Shown here: positions 1 through 10,128 of the stretch, in pieces
How the letters are laid out: each line of letters begins with the position of its first letter
Position numbering within the stretch: the first letter of the stretch is position 1
NCBI GenBank assembly: GCA_029531795.1
Contig: JAPEIS010000010.1
Span: 372,001-436,000 of the forward strand
Source of the DNA: Sclerotinia nivalis
Lineage: Eukaryota > Ascomycota > Leotiomycetes > Helotiales > Sclerotiniaceae
Length of the DNA stretch: 64,000 bases
Direction: 5' to 3'
Notes under the pieces: model-generated
What the model saw: only the letters and a program-made list of their open reading frames with translations
Told to the model about the DNA's origin: nothing
Databases searched by the model: none
Translations under genes and position numbers: made by a program

Positions 1-138
1 ATCCGTGGACATGGATATGGAAGCATGCTTCATTCGGTGCAAATCCTTGCCGACGAAAGTATCGCTGATCCAAACCACGTTCTCCTGTCCTTTGATAGTT
101 CAGAGCTAATGTCGACTCGGCGTGTAAGTTTGCTTTGA
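1..138 (+). CDS. 3' end of an unrecognised gene (partial)
   Basis: Frame 1 is open from the first base to a TGA at 136-138 and reads as plausible protein (for example HGYGSMLHSVQILADES). It would be the last 45 residues of a gene entering from the left, ending 32 bases before the convergent gene on the other strand. A GTAAGT at 124-129 could instead be a splice donor, in which case the true end lies elsewhere. I do not recognise the family; 45 residues are too few to assign a function. Confidence 0.35.
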   Translation: MRGHGYGSMLHSVQILADESIADPNHVLLSFDSSELMSTRRVSLL

Positions 139-170
139 AAATATTTGCGGCGATGCGAGGTCTGTTGCAT

Positions 171-1050
171 TCATGAATCATTGTGCCCGATCCCAATGTT
201 GGGGCCACTTTCTAGCCTTTCTCCAAGCTCCATAATCGTTGCCTCATAAACTCTAGCAATGTCCATAGCAAGTTCATCATTGTCATATTCAGAGTCATCA
301 TCTTCGTCCAAAATCATGTCATGAGGACCATTGCCCATTTCATTATCACCCTCACCCTCACCATTACCGTCAGCGTTACCGTCGACTTCATTCTCGGATT
401 GTGGTTCTGGCTCTACTTCCTTACTCATGACGTCCACAATCATTACCCTGGTATCTTCAACTATACTTCTGCATCTAACCATATCAGTCTGGCTCATTCC
501 CGCCCTCCTACCCGACAGAAACCCCGGCAAGACCTCTCCAGTAATTGAGTCCTCTCCCCTCAGTAAACTAGCGAATGCATGATCTAGCTTTCTCAAAACG
601 GCAAAAGTTGCAGCAGGTGCTGGGGGAAATTTGGTGGGATATGTAGACATTGTGAGAGCAACATTTAGCAAATATGGAATTTGCAAATTTGCTATGATAG
701 TCAGCTAAAGATTCGAGTATCATATATAGATTGAGGTACATACGTGTGCCCGAGAGCCACAACACATCTACTATCTCGGAAACGTCCTTGGCTACTTCCT
801 TCATACTTACATAGCCGACTACCGTATCTCCCTCCTCGGGACCTTCAAACTTTTTGGTGTATCGCCTTGCGATTTGGAGTAATTTGTTCTCTACGTAGCG
901 TCTTGCAGCTTGTTCCTTTGCGGATCCGGCACGAAGAGGTTTGCTACGTGGCTGTGGTAGATTGGATAAGGTGGAACTGACTGACGTAGTACTTGGAGAG
1001 GGAGACGGGAGGGAGTCTGGGAGGAAACCTCCCGATTCAGAAAGATCCAT
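171..1050 (-). CDS. Conserved fungal protein of unknown function, 275 aa
   Basis: Two exons, 1050-744 and 691-171, with a 52-nt intron at 743-692 (donor GTATGT, acceptor ATAG). Splicing restores LSGTPNLQIPYLLNVALT, which continues the helical pattern across the junction. The N-terminal 45 residues are Ser/Pro-rich. A central helical domain (about 45-195) contains YVENKLLQIARRYTKKF and RKLDHAFASLLRGED. The acidic tail (about 205-240) is rich in Asp, Glu, Gly and Asn, and a last helix ends at GIGHNDS. No signal peptide or membrane segment is visible, so it is probably cytoplasmic or nuclear. The first ATG after an upstream stop was used as start. It reads like a conserved Pezizomycotina protein, but I cannot name a characterised family. 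Confidence 0.75.
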
Positions 1051-1562
1051 GGTTCTTAACCTATCTGAGCTCTCAATGTCCGGGACGATTTCAATCTTTC
1101 AGATCACTTAGTTATATCAAGAGACGCCACTTCCTTGCACAATTATTTGCCAATTCTTGAATATCAACTGTTCTTTGAAGATATGGATTAGGGATAGAAC
1201 TATTTGGAACAAATATTCCCCACAGTAAAAAATGTAATAAATCAACAAAGGCTGCTGTAATCCTACAAGACCACTGGGAAAGTTGAAAGGATGACGTGAA
1301 GTCTGGTCAGCCTTGTCGAGACGGGTATGACTAAGCAAGGCCTAGGTTGAGCTTCATTCAAGGAGCTCCAAAAGTTATAATTTCTCAAGTAAACAAGCAA
1401 ACCGCAAATATCAATTCCAATTTCACAATCATTCAAGCAGACTCTGCTTCGCCCAATTCTTCGAGAAACTCATCGATTTTACGACCACGACCTTTACCGC
1501 ATCAGAATCGCTGTGACAAACATCTGCAAAAGCCCAGCCTCGAGTAGATCTCATTCGGTACA
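1051..1562. promoter_or_regulatory. Divergent intergenic region
   Basis: A 512-bp gap between two genes transcribed away from each other, so it must hold both promoters. The short ORFs at 1117-1338 and 1347-1547 have no coding character. I see no clear TATA box or recognisable operator. Confidence 0.5.
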
Positions 1563-3439
1563 ATGACAAGTATTGATGATTTGTTCAAGGTGCGCATTTA
1601 TTCTTTTAGTTTCGTAAGTTATCATTTAACACCCTGCAGAAGCCAGCTTTACCCAGCCATAAGCGCAAACTAGAACCTACTCGAGATCCAAGTTAGCAGC
1701 CCCCATCTTCTCGTCCCAACTTTTTGCTAAGCAATCCTTTAGATGAGATCTATAAATCCGCGAAATTGTCTGCGAACGGCCATGCCAAAAGCAATGGTAA
1801 ACAGCCAGCAGTAGAAGAGGATGACGATATTGAAGCAGGGCCTTCAGCTCCACCCGAAGACGATGACGAAGACTATGGACCAGATATTCCTGATGATGAA
1901 GAAGGGCGGTTCTTCGGTGGTGGCATCACAAAAGATGAATCGGAAATATTAGATTATATGGATGGACAAGAAAGCGCAGAGATTGTTCCTGAAAAAATCG
2001 ATTCGGCATGGCTAAGAAAAATGGCTCTAAACTTTGAGAAAAAGATCACGAAGAATGCTGAATTAAGAGCAAAATTTGAGAATGACCCGCAGAAGTTTAT
2101 GGGGAGCGAGGCGGATTTGGACGCAGATATCAAAGCTCTGAGCATTCTATCAGAACATCCGGAATTATACGGAGAATTCGCGAAGTTGGGATGTGTTGGG
2201 AGCTTGGTTGGATTACTGGCGCACGAGAATACGGACATTGCGATTGATGCGGTGGAGATTATCAGTGAACTTACTGATGAAGATGTGGAGGCTGAACAAG
2301 AACAATGGAACGAAATTGTAGATGCTATGATCGAGGCGGATTTATTGGATCTATTGGTTTCGAATTTTGCAAGGTTTAATGAAAGCAATGAGTCGGATAG
2401 GAGTGGCGTGTACCATGCATTGTCTGTGTTGGAAAACCTGGCGTCAAGGGTATCGCTTGCAGAAAAGATCGGTCAGGAGACAAGCATACTGAATTGGTTA
2501 TTGAATCGAATACCGAAGAAAGAGTCACCGGTGAGCCAAAACAAACAATACTCGGCGGAAGTTATGGCGATTCTTCTACAATCATCCCCTCTCAACCGTC
2601 GTAAACTCTGCGAACTAGATGGCGTCGATCTCCTACTCCAAATCCTGGCAGCCTATAGAAAGCGCGATCCAATCAAAGGAACCGAGGAAGAAGAATTCGT
2701 GGAAAATGTGTTCGACTCCTTAACCTGCTGTGTTGATGAACCAGAAGGAAAACAAAAGTTTGTTGAAGCAGAAGGTGTTGAACTCTGTCTGATTATGGTC
2801 AAAGAAGGCAAAATGAGTAAATCACGCGCACTCAGGCTATTGGATCATGCATTAGGAGGACAAACTGGCGCAGAAGTTTGTGAAAAATTGGTGGATGCAG
2901 CAGGTCTCAAAGTAGTATTCGGAATGTTCATGAAGAAAATTGACGGCCAGACCGTCGAACATCTCTTGGGAATATTCTCAAGTCTACTACGTCTCCTACC
3001 CGCCAATCAAGCTGGTCGCATTCGCACACTTGCTAAATTTGTAGAAAAGGAATATGAAAAGATAGGCAAGCTTGTGAAACTTCGTCGAGACTATGCAACG
3101 CGGGTAGCGGCTGTCGATGCTGAAATCCGTAAGGAACAAGCGAGACTTAGTGCGGAAGAAAGAGAGGAGACGGCGGATGAATGGTTATCGAGAAGGTTGG
3201 ACGCGGGCTTATTCTGTTTGCAAACGATTGATGTTATTTTGGCATGGTTAGTGGCGGAAGATGAAGGAGCGGAGAAAAAGATTAGGGCGCTATTGGCGGA
3301 GAGGGATGAGGGCTTGGAGGTTTTGAGAGAGACTATACAGGAGCAGTTGGATACAATGGTGGGAGGGGAGGAAGAGGGGGATGGGGAGGAGAAGATGATG
3401 AGGGATATGTTGGGGACGTTGGTGCAGTTTTTGACGTGA
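1563..3439 (+). CDS. Catenin-beta-like protein 1 (CTNNBL1) homologue, 591 aa
   Basis: Three exons: 1563-1589, 1640-1691 and 1743-3439, with introns of 50 and 51 nt. The small first exons restore the N-terminus MTSIDDLFKKPALPSHKRK followed by LEPTRDPNEIYKSAKL; a naive reading from the TTG at 1724 would wrongly give FLLSNPLD here. The KRK-type cluster near residue 18 is a likely nuclear signal. An acidic stretch (about 45-75) precedes the ARM-like helical repeats (about 100-520). The RIPKKESPVSQNKQYSAEVMA region with LLQSSPLNRRKL and FDSLTCCVDEPEGKQKF are hallmarks of the CTNNBL1 family. Human CTNNBL1 is 563 aa, close to this length. Family knowledge: it associates with the Prp19/CDC5L spliceosome complex and binds nuclear localisation signals. 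The role here is inferred from homology. Confidence 0.92.
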
Positions 3440-3883
3440 GAAATTAGTCATTTACCTTTTCAGTGCAGGATCGGAAGGGGAATATCAAACGTGTAATAAC
3501 CTAATGCTCGATTTCAGAATGATGACTTTGAACATATTATTCATCCATTCACATCTTTCCTCTCTTGACCTCTACTTGAGAATTTTTGATCCACTGCCCA
3601 GCCAGTAACCCCTACCCCTAAAACTCTAATTCTCGACACATACACCAGCGAACCATCGCGCTCTCCTTATCCGAGCTCTAGGCCATCTCATTATCTATGA
3701 GTACAAAGATCTCGATAGTTGTATGAATCATGTCGAAGTTCATTGATTTACGTAAGATACTCTATATAATTATACAGATAAGATAGAGAGACGAGATAAT
3801 GTACATAGCCTTCTTGACCAACCTTGTGTCGCGTATATCCTTGGTATAAACATGATTAGATATTCGCAAAATTCAAAATATAC
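3440..3883. other. Convergent intergenic region
   Basis: A 444-bp gap between the 3' ends of two convergent genes. AT-rich 3'-UTR-like sequence; I see no gene or repeat in it. Confidence 0.5.
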
Positions 3884-5461
3884 TCATACAATATCCTCTG
3901 CATCTCTTGTTGCAGCTAGAGGACCATTGGTCGCCCTTGATTGAGGGTTGACTGCCCTCTCCTCTGCGGTCTTAGCATTGACCTCGGTTATTAAACCTCC
4001 AGTATAGATTAAACACGGAATAGCGCCAGCCAAACTGAATAGTCCCAATGACCAGGTCATGGTACCCCATCCTGCATAGTCTTTCACATAACCTGCCCAG
4101 ATCGGGCCGATGAGAGTACCAGCTGCAAAAGCGGCGGTAAAAAGACCGTATGCTTGTGCATATGCTCCGTTCTTCCCAAATCGACCGGGTATTTGTTTCT
4201 CCTTGGCCTCGACAATATAGGAAATCTCAGCCGTTAGCCCTGGCAAGACACAGGTCAAAGAGACACCAATGAGAGCTAGTAATGCGCAGAGAAGAACTTT
4301 CTGGTTTAAGGAATCGTGCGTAACGAGACGCAGGAGAACCCAAAAGGGGATTGCGAAACAGAAGCCAGCAACGCATGGCCAACGTGGGCCGTACCGATCG
4401 CATGCCCACCCAACAACTGGTGCGGCAAAACTGGGTACCATGAGAGCAAGAAATATCAATCCTGCTCCGACGGAATTCCAGTGAAAAGTCTCTTGGACGA
4501 AGAGAGGAATGACACTGTCAAATGATGACATGAGAGATGCTTGAACTATACAACCCCACAGTGCAGCACAGAGCCGTTTAGATTTCAGAAGAGAGAAGAT
4601 TGCAGGCCACTTACTGATCTTGTGGGGAACAGTGGGCGCAGCTGCGGTAGTATCTGGAGGCTCACTTTGTGTTACCTTCTCCTCGTCCGTGGTCGTATTG
4701 TTCACATTCCTTGCCACTGTGTCCGCTACGTTTTCATTGCGCGCAGGCGAAGTTTCCGAGTTTGAGCTAGTTCCAGAATCGGTGACTGTTTCATCGTCCA
4801 GCCACTGCCGAGCGAGTTTCTTCTCTATCAATACCAAACGTAAAAAAATATCCAGGACCAATAATCCAAAAGACATATAGAAAACTGCGTAATATCCAGC
4901 TTTTTCATACACAACGCCACCCAGCAAAGGAGCGACTAGAATCCCCAGACTCATGCTCAAGCTCACGTAACCCAATGTCTCACCAATTCCGGCTTGTCCA
5001 ACGGTGTCGACTAATAAAGCTAATCCTACGGTCCACACAATGGATGCACTCAACCCTGCGAATACGCGTCCCAAAACCAGCAATGCCACCGACTTTGCCA
5101 GGCACAGCATAACCGTGGAACCAACCATTGCGATCAAGCCTATCAGTAATGGCACGCGTCTCGATGACGAATGGTCGGCATACCATCCTGAAATTGGGCT
5201 TCCAGCGAGCAATGCTGCGCCATAAACTGCAAGTAATATAGATACCCAGCTCTGGACCGAGGCTTCAGGCACGCCTGCGCGCGAGGTGAGTGAGAAAGGT
5301 ACGACGGGTACGATGATTCCGTAAAGGAAGATATCTGTAAATACTGCTACACATATTGTCGAGATGATAAAAAAATTCGAAGATCGTATTTTCAGAAAAT
5401 GAGGTGGCGGCGAAGAGGAATCAACTCGTCTGCCCAATATGAAAGTTTGTATGCGGCCCAT
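3884..5461 (-). CDS. MFS transporter, DHA1 (12-TM drug:H+ antiporter) type, 525 aa
   Basis: Single-exon ORF. The first membrane segment is about 33-53 (FFIISTICVAVFTDIFLYG) and roughly twelve are predictable by eye. MFS motif A appears after TM2 as GWYADHSSSRRVPLLIG, and a motif-C-like LGILVAPLLGG lies in TM5. The long hydrophilic loop between TM6 and TM7 (about 215-285, Ser/Thr/Asn/Glu-rich) is typical of fungal DHA1 proteins. The second half carries GWACDRYGPRWP, the repeated loop motif. It probably sits in the plasma or vacuolar membrane and exports small molecules (amines, drugs or toxins); the substrate cannot be read from sequence. It is closest in style to fungal VMAT/polyamine-type DHA1 members. 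No secondary-metabolite gene lies next to it. Confidence 0.9.
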   Translation of the reverse strand: MGRIQTFILGRRVDSSSPPPHFLKIRSSNFFIISTICVAVFTDIFLYGIIVPVVPFSLTSRAGVPEASVQSWVSILLAVYGAALLAGSPISGWYADHSSSRRVPLLIGLIAMVGSTVMLCLAKSVALLVLGRVFAGLSASIVWTVGLALLVDTVGQAGIGETLGYVSLSMSLGILVAPLLGGVVYEKAGYYAVFYMSFGLLVLDIFLRLVLIEKKLARQWLDDETVTDSGTSSNSETSPARNENVADTVARNVNNTTTDEEKVTQSEPPDTTAAAPTVPHKISKWPAIFSLLKSKRLCAALWGCIVQASLMSSFDSVIPLFVQETFHWNSVGAGLIFLALMVPSFAAPVVGWACDRYGPRWPCVAGFCFAIPFWVLLRLVTHDSLNQKVLLCALLALIGVSLTCVLPGLTAEISYIVEAKEKQIPGRFGKNGAYAQAYGLFTAAFAAGTLIGPIWAGYVKDYAGWGTMTWSLGLFSLAGAIPCLIYTGGLITEVNAKTAEERAVNPQSRATNGPLAATRDAEDIV

Positions 5462-6008
5462 GTCCTAAGATTGATGTCAATTCACAAGACAATCTGCTTC
5501 ATACTGTGTTATCTTCACTTATCTTCGGGATACCTGGATGCTTAAATACTCATAAACGGCCATCAGAAAAAAAAAGTCGATCACTGATAATTGAACTCCG
5601 TATCATATCAAAGGTACCTATGTACGGAGTAAAGATGACGGAGTTCGGAATAAATTTGATGATGACTAAAATTAGCAAAATAGGGAAGTGCAAGCAAGAA
5701 TTTAACTCAATGCGTTTTCGATGGCTCAGTGAGGTGGATCTCTCAGTAACCCCACGACCAACCTAAAAGGAACTTGACTTCCTTGAATAATCCTCCGCCC
5801 TTGATTTATTCTTATAAAATTTATAAATGTATTTATAATTTAATCAAAATATCAAACAAATAACACTATTCGAATATTATTTTAAAAATAAATAAATTTT
5901 GAAATATACTTTGACTTTTTATTATTATAATAATTATACTATAGATTTAGGTTTGTGATACAAATGTCGTAAAGAGCTGGGTTCAATTGTTCCTTAGAAT
6001 CTAACTAA

Positions 6009-6038
6009 CGATCGAAAGATCGATAGCCCCGAAGGGCT
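6009..6038. repeat. Two adjacent short hairpins
   Basis: CGATC-GAAA-GATCG at 6009-6022 is followed at once by AGCCC-CGAA-GGGCT at 6025-6038. Both have four-base loops of sequence GAAA or CGAA. They lie 145 bp before the fold-back at 6183. Confidence 0.6.
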
Positions 6039-6182
6039 TATATATGCTAGCTACAGACACGTGATCGACCTCGAGCGCTTACATAATCCTTCGAACCGTG
6101 ACAATGATTACGCCAAGATCTTCTTGGATGCATTTGTTCGTTGTCATTCGAATAACGTCACCTGCATCAGAAGCATCAAAAA

Positions 6183-6320
6183 CACTTGCATCAGAACACA
6201 CTAAGCCTATTTCAATCCCTAGCTTTTCCGGGGCCGAAGCAAAAGTGGAATGGAAAATACCCATTTCAATTGATTCTTCCAATCAATTTGAAATAGGCTT
6301 AGTGTGTTCTGACGCAAGTG
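6183..6320. repeat. Fold-back (33-bp inverted repeat, 72-nt loop)
   Basis: Arms 6183-6215 and 6288-6320 are inverted copies with a single mismatch. The loop contains a further near-palindrome (ATTTCAATTGATT with AATCAATTTGAAAT). It could be a MITE relic or other small fold-back element. Confidence 0.8.
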
Positions 6321-7796
6321 AGTTTATACGGTAGCTACTCCGTACAGTGGTTCTTTTTCTCACCACAATAAACTAAGGTTACTTGCTACCTACTAGTTAT
6401 TCCAGCTCTAATTAGAAAGTTGGGCTGGCCAATTTGAAGGTGTGTCTGATTGAGCAGGGACCATGATTGTAAAGGTCCCTTCAATTAACGAAAGTACAAT
6501 ACAGTCATAGGGTAGATCTAACCCATGGGAGATATCTTTCAGATGATACTATTCACATATCCGTACATCACTAAGTAGAGATGATCCATCACTTGCGTTC
6601 GCTTGGTGGATTCTTGCCCGTTGCGAGATAGATCTCGTTTTGAAAAGGACAAAAAGAGCTTTTGAGGGTAGTATTCCTAAGACTGAATGGGTAGATTTCA
6701 CCTTCCTCTTGAATCCCGAGCTTCTTCTAGCAATACCGGACAACAATTTTCGGCCGATTGTGCTTTCGTCCCAAACCTATCTTGATTGTGGGATTCTGGC
6801 CAAGTTACCAGTGCCTTGAAGTGATGCGGATGCGGCTCTTATCATTACACCGCTCCTTGACTGATGGGTACAAGGAGAGTTTGAGCCGCAACTTTACACC
6901 ACTCCTCCTTGGGTGGCTGATTATGGATTCCTCTCCATATCGATTTGATAGATTGATCCGAGATTGACCCTTGCCAACAGTTTCTTTTGAAGCCTCAAAG
7001 ATACACACCAAATCCCAAATCCCAATGTGTTATCTTTATATTCTCAGAAATTGTTCTTTAAGGCACAGAAGTTTTTGCGGCATGTAAGTCAATCGCTTGG
7101 CACTTCCACCCCACGTCCGCCTATAGGCAAATCTTACACCCCTGCATATAGTAGACGAGGCAACCACTCGACTATCGAGTTGCCTTACGGATAACTCCAC
7201 GAACGTCACTGCATCATATATATGTGTGCATGCGGTGTATGCTGTGCTGTGTATGCTGTGTATGTGTGTACACATTCTGTTTTGCATATTTTTGGGGGCT
7301 AGATAATGGAAGAGCCTTCTTTTTTTTCGCCCAGCTTTAAAGGGATGATCTAGGGCGAAAAAGAGCCTCACAAGAGGAACAGAGGCTTGGCATGCAGTTT
7401 AACCGACTCGGGAAGCGATCATTGCCTTAAAAACACCGGCGAATTAAATCCTTGTTCGCCTAGTAAGGCTCTTTTAATTTCCCCCGACAATCCTTCGTAC
7501 CTACCTGCACTTGTATCCGTTTTGGATAATATAATTATCTAAAACTGCGGTATATCTCGTATCACTATGGTGTGAGTTCTTTGAGCCTCATCTGAGCTAT
7601 AAGTCCACAATGGCGCAGTCTCATCGTAAGCCTGTCAACGATCTTCTCTACTCTGAACACCATTTCTCCTTTTGCTGATACGGCCCTTATCATTTGTTTA
7701 CAGTTTACAAGTATGTATCGATTGCTCCATTGTCTTTGGGTTAAACTTTAATATTAGCGTGCAGATTAAAAAGCTGCGCCTTTGAGGAAATATCTA

Positions 7797-10128
7797 ATGT
7801 TTAATTTGATCTCTCTTCCGTATGAAGTCTTGTCCAATATCATAGCAAACATCGATTTCGACGATGTTTTTAACCTTGGCCTCTCCTGCCAAGCGATGAC
7901 GTACTTACTCACCGAGGAGAGTATATGCAAATTAATAGTACAAGTAAGCTACCGGCTTCATCATCAACATGACTAATGCCACAATGCGCAGCTTGCTGAC
8001 AAAGACTGTATAGACCCAGATACCCTTCTGCAATGAAGCGTTGTCAACCAAGCACATCACTGGTCATAGTGCATCGGCTCTTCGAAGAGTTGCGAAAAGA
8101 CGAGAAGCTTTTGCTACAGCGAATCCGTACTCGGTAGCAACGATTGGGTTCGGGGATGCATATCTTTATTGCAAAGGCGTCTTGTGCTACACCCTTGATG
8201 ACAAACTCAGGATCTTAAACCTGCATGATTCAGCGTGTCATGAAGCCGTCGTCAGCATCCCAGGAATACTGAGCGATGCTACCTCGGAAATTGCTCGCAA
8301 TACTAGAGGTATATTCCAAGTGTTGTATTATTCAGACAGTATAATCTCATGCCTCTACGTAACATCAGGTGTGGATGCAAATTATTGGCTCATTGCTTTC
8401 AACATTGAAAGTAGAGAAATTCCCGTTGTAAGAGAATTGGATTCCATAGAGAGAATTTTTGTTCGCCATGATGGCAAATATCTTTATTACGGTACACATT
8501 CAGAGGTTGACAGAGACAATCACAAGAAATGGGTAATTTATGGCTACGATTTCACTCAACGAGAATGGTTCGACCAAAAAGTCCATCTTCCAGATATGGT
8601 AGGGTCAGAAATTGGATCAAACATGTGTTTTGAGTTTCACGACGGTTATTTCTATGCTCTGTCAAATCAAACATCGTTTGAGGTCGAGGAGATCGACTGG
8701 ACTTCATTTTATCATTGCATTAGATTTCCGCTCGCATCACCTTACAAAGAATTGATCGAGAAAACAGAGAACCAAAGTATGTGGCGGCGTCAACACGAAG
8801 AAGGTCCCATCGATGACCGATGGACTACTCTTCGACTTGACACAGATGAGAGTACCGGAGAGCTCAGAATAATCGAGTCTCGAAAGGAGTGGTATCGTGG
8901 GGCAAGCAGGAGTCAGCGTACTTATTATACTACCCCTATTGTTTTCCCGACACGATGTAATCACATGGATGATGATATCTATCATTCGGCTGGTACATCT
9001 ATTTCTTCAACAGAAACAGCGTCTTCCTTTAGTGTTCAAGCAGGACCATCCTTATCGATGAATATAAAATCGAGTACCTTGGAAGATTACAACAAGTGCG
9101 TTAGCCACGATCTGAACGATTATCCTGATGATCCTATTCTACGTCTCCTTCGGGACGACGACAATCCGCATTATATGCCATCACGAACAAGACTCCCGCA
9201 ATTTACTCATCCAGGCTATGATGGATCTTCCAACCTAACATTTACACTTGCCAAATCCCGAATTAGATATTACCATTCTTCTTCGTCTACATTTCTCGAC
9301 GTTGTGGATGACCCCCTTCCAACAGACTGGAAAGGTAAACAACGATTACGACTTCGAGCCGGTTCCCGAAAAGCTGGCCCACCCCTCATTTACCCTGCCA
9401 ATCACTCCACAAAAGCCGGGTTACTATGTGATCCACCATCTGACACCCAAGACGCCCTGAACCAAATATACAGACAATCAGACGTTACCTATTGGCCTCC
9501 GGCACAAGATCCCGCAGTAGCAAATGAGGCCTTGGACGAGTTGTACAAGCTATTAAATCCACCCACCCATCTCGGTAATGTGGAAGGCATCGCTGATGAA
9601 AGAAGTCTAGTGTATGTAACAGGGGGGTATGATAGTCCACAAGCTATCATCTTTGTGAGTTTTGATCCAGCAATTAAGTTGTCGGGGTTGAAAAAGTGGG
9701 GTGGTATGACGGGAAAAGGAGTGGGTGAGGGGCCGCATATTGATGGGAGGGCTACTGGATATATGCCTGATGTGGATACCGAGCAGAGTACAAGCTTGGG
9801 GTATGCGGATGAAGATACAAATGCGTATGATCAGACGATGTATAAGGATGTCATAGAAGCAGATAGGGCAATCGGAGACCAAAAGGGGAAAGGCAAGGAA
9901 AAGCAAAAGTACACGGATACGTCGGCACTGCCCAGGACTGTTGACGGAATGGCATATGACAATATGCATGGAACATCTAATGGATCCTCCAAAACATCGT
10001 GGATGTGGCACGAGAAAGCCATGTATCAAGATATCGGGCTAGGATTTTATTTTGGGAAGGATGGAGCAACAGCAAGTGATGGTAATAATGGGAAAAGGGG
10101 AAAGAAGGGTGCGTTTTTTACTTCTTAA
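7797..10128 (+). CDS. F-box domain protein, about 753 aa
   Basis: Two exons, 7797-7943 and 8014-10128, with a 70-nt intron (GTAAGC..TATAG). Splicing joins the F-box (LPYEVLSNIIANIDFDDVF, then NLGLSCQAM) to TQIPFCNEALSTKHI and the helix ALRRVAKRREAFATANPYSV. That helix precedes a long beta-rich region, an arrangement seen in a large fungal F-box family. The beta-rich part (about 75-300) alternates short strands such as GFGDAYLYCKGVLCYTLDDK, resembling a degenerate propeller. The C-terminal 150 residues are low-complexity, with Gly and Lys. Family knowledge: F-box proteins recruit substrates to SCF ubiquitin ligases through Skp1; the target is unknown. The start at 7797 is provisional; an extra 5' exon cannot be excluded. 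Confidence 0.8.

Larger units (their letters stand above)
5462..7796. other. Gene-free divergent region with AT-rich tract and fold-back
   Basis: A 2.3-kb gap between the MFS gene and the F-box gene. It holds an extremely AT-rich tract (about 5790-5950), small hairpins at 6009-6038, a long fold-back at 6183-6320 and GT/TG-rich sequence around 7225-7275. ORFs here are short and do not look coding. A short ATG-led segment at 7610-7625 followed by GTAAGC could be an extra 5' exon of the F-box gene. Confidence 0.5.

Noticed and set aside
3884..5461. Secondary-metabolite cluster around the MFS pumps
   Set aside because: Neither pump has a synthase, oxygenase or pathway regulator nearby; flanking genes are housekeeping or F-box.
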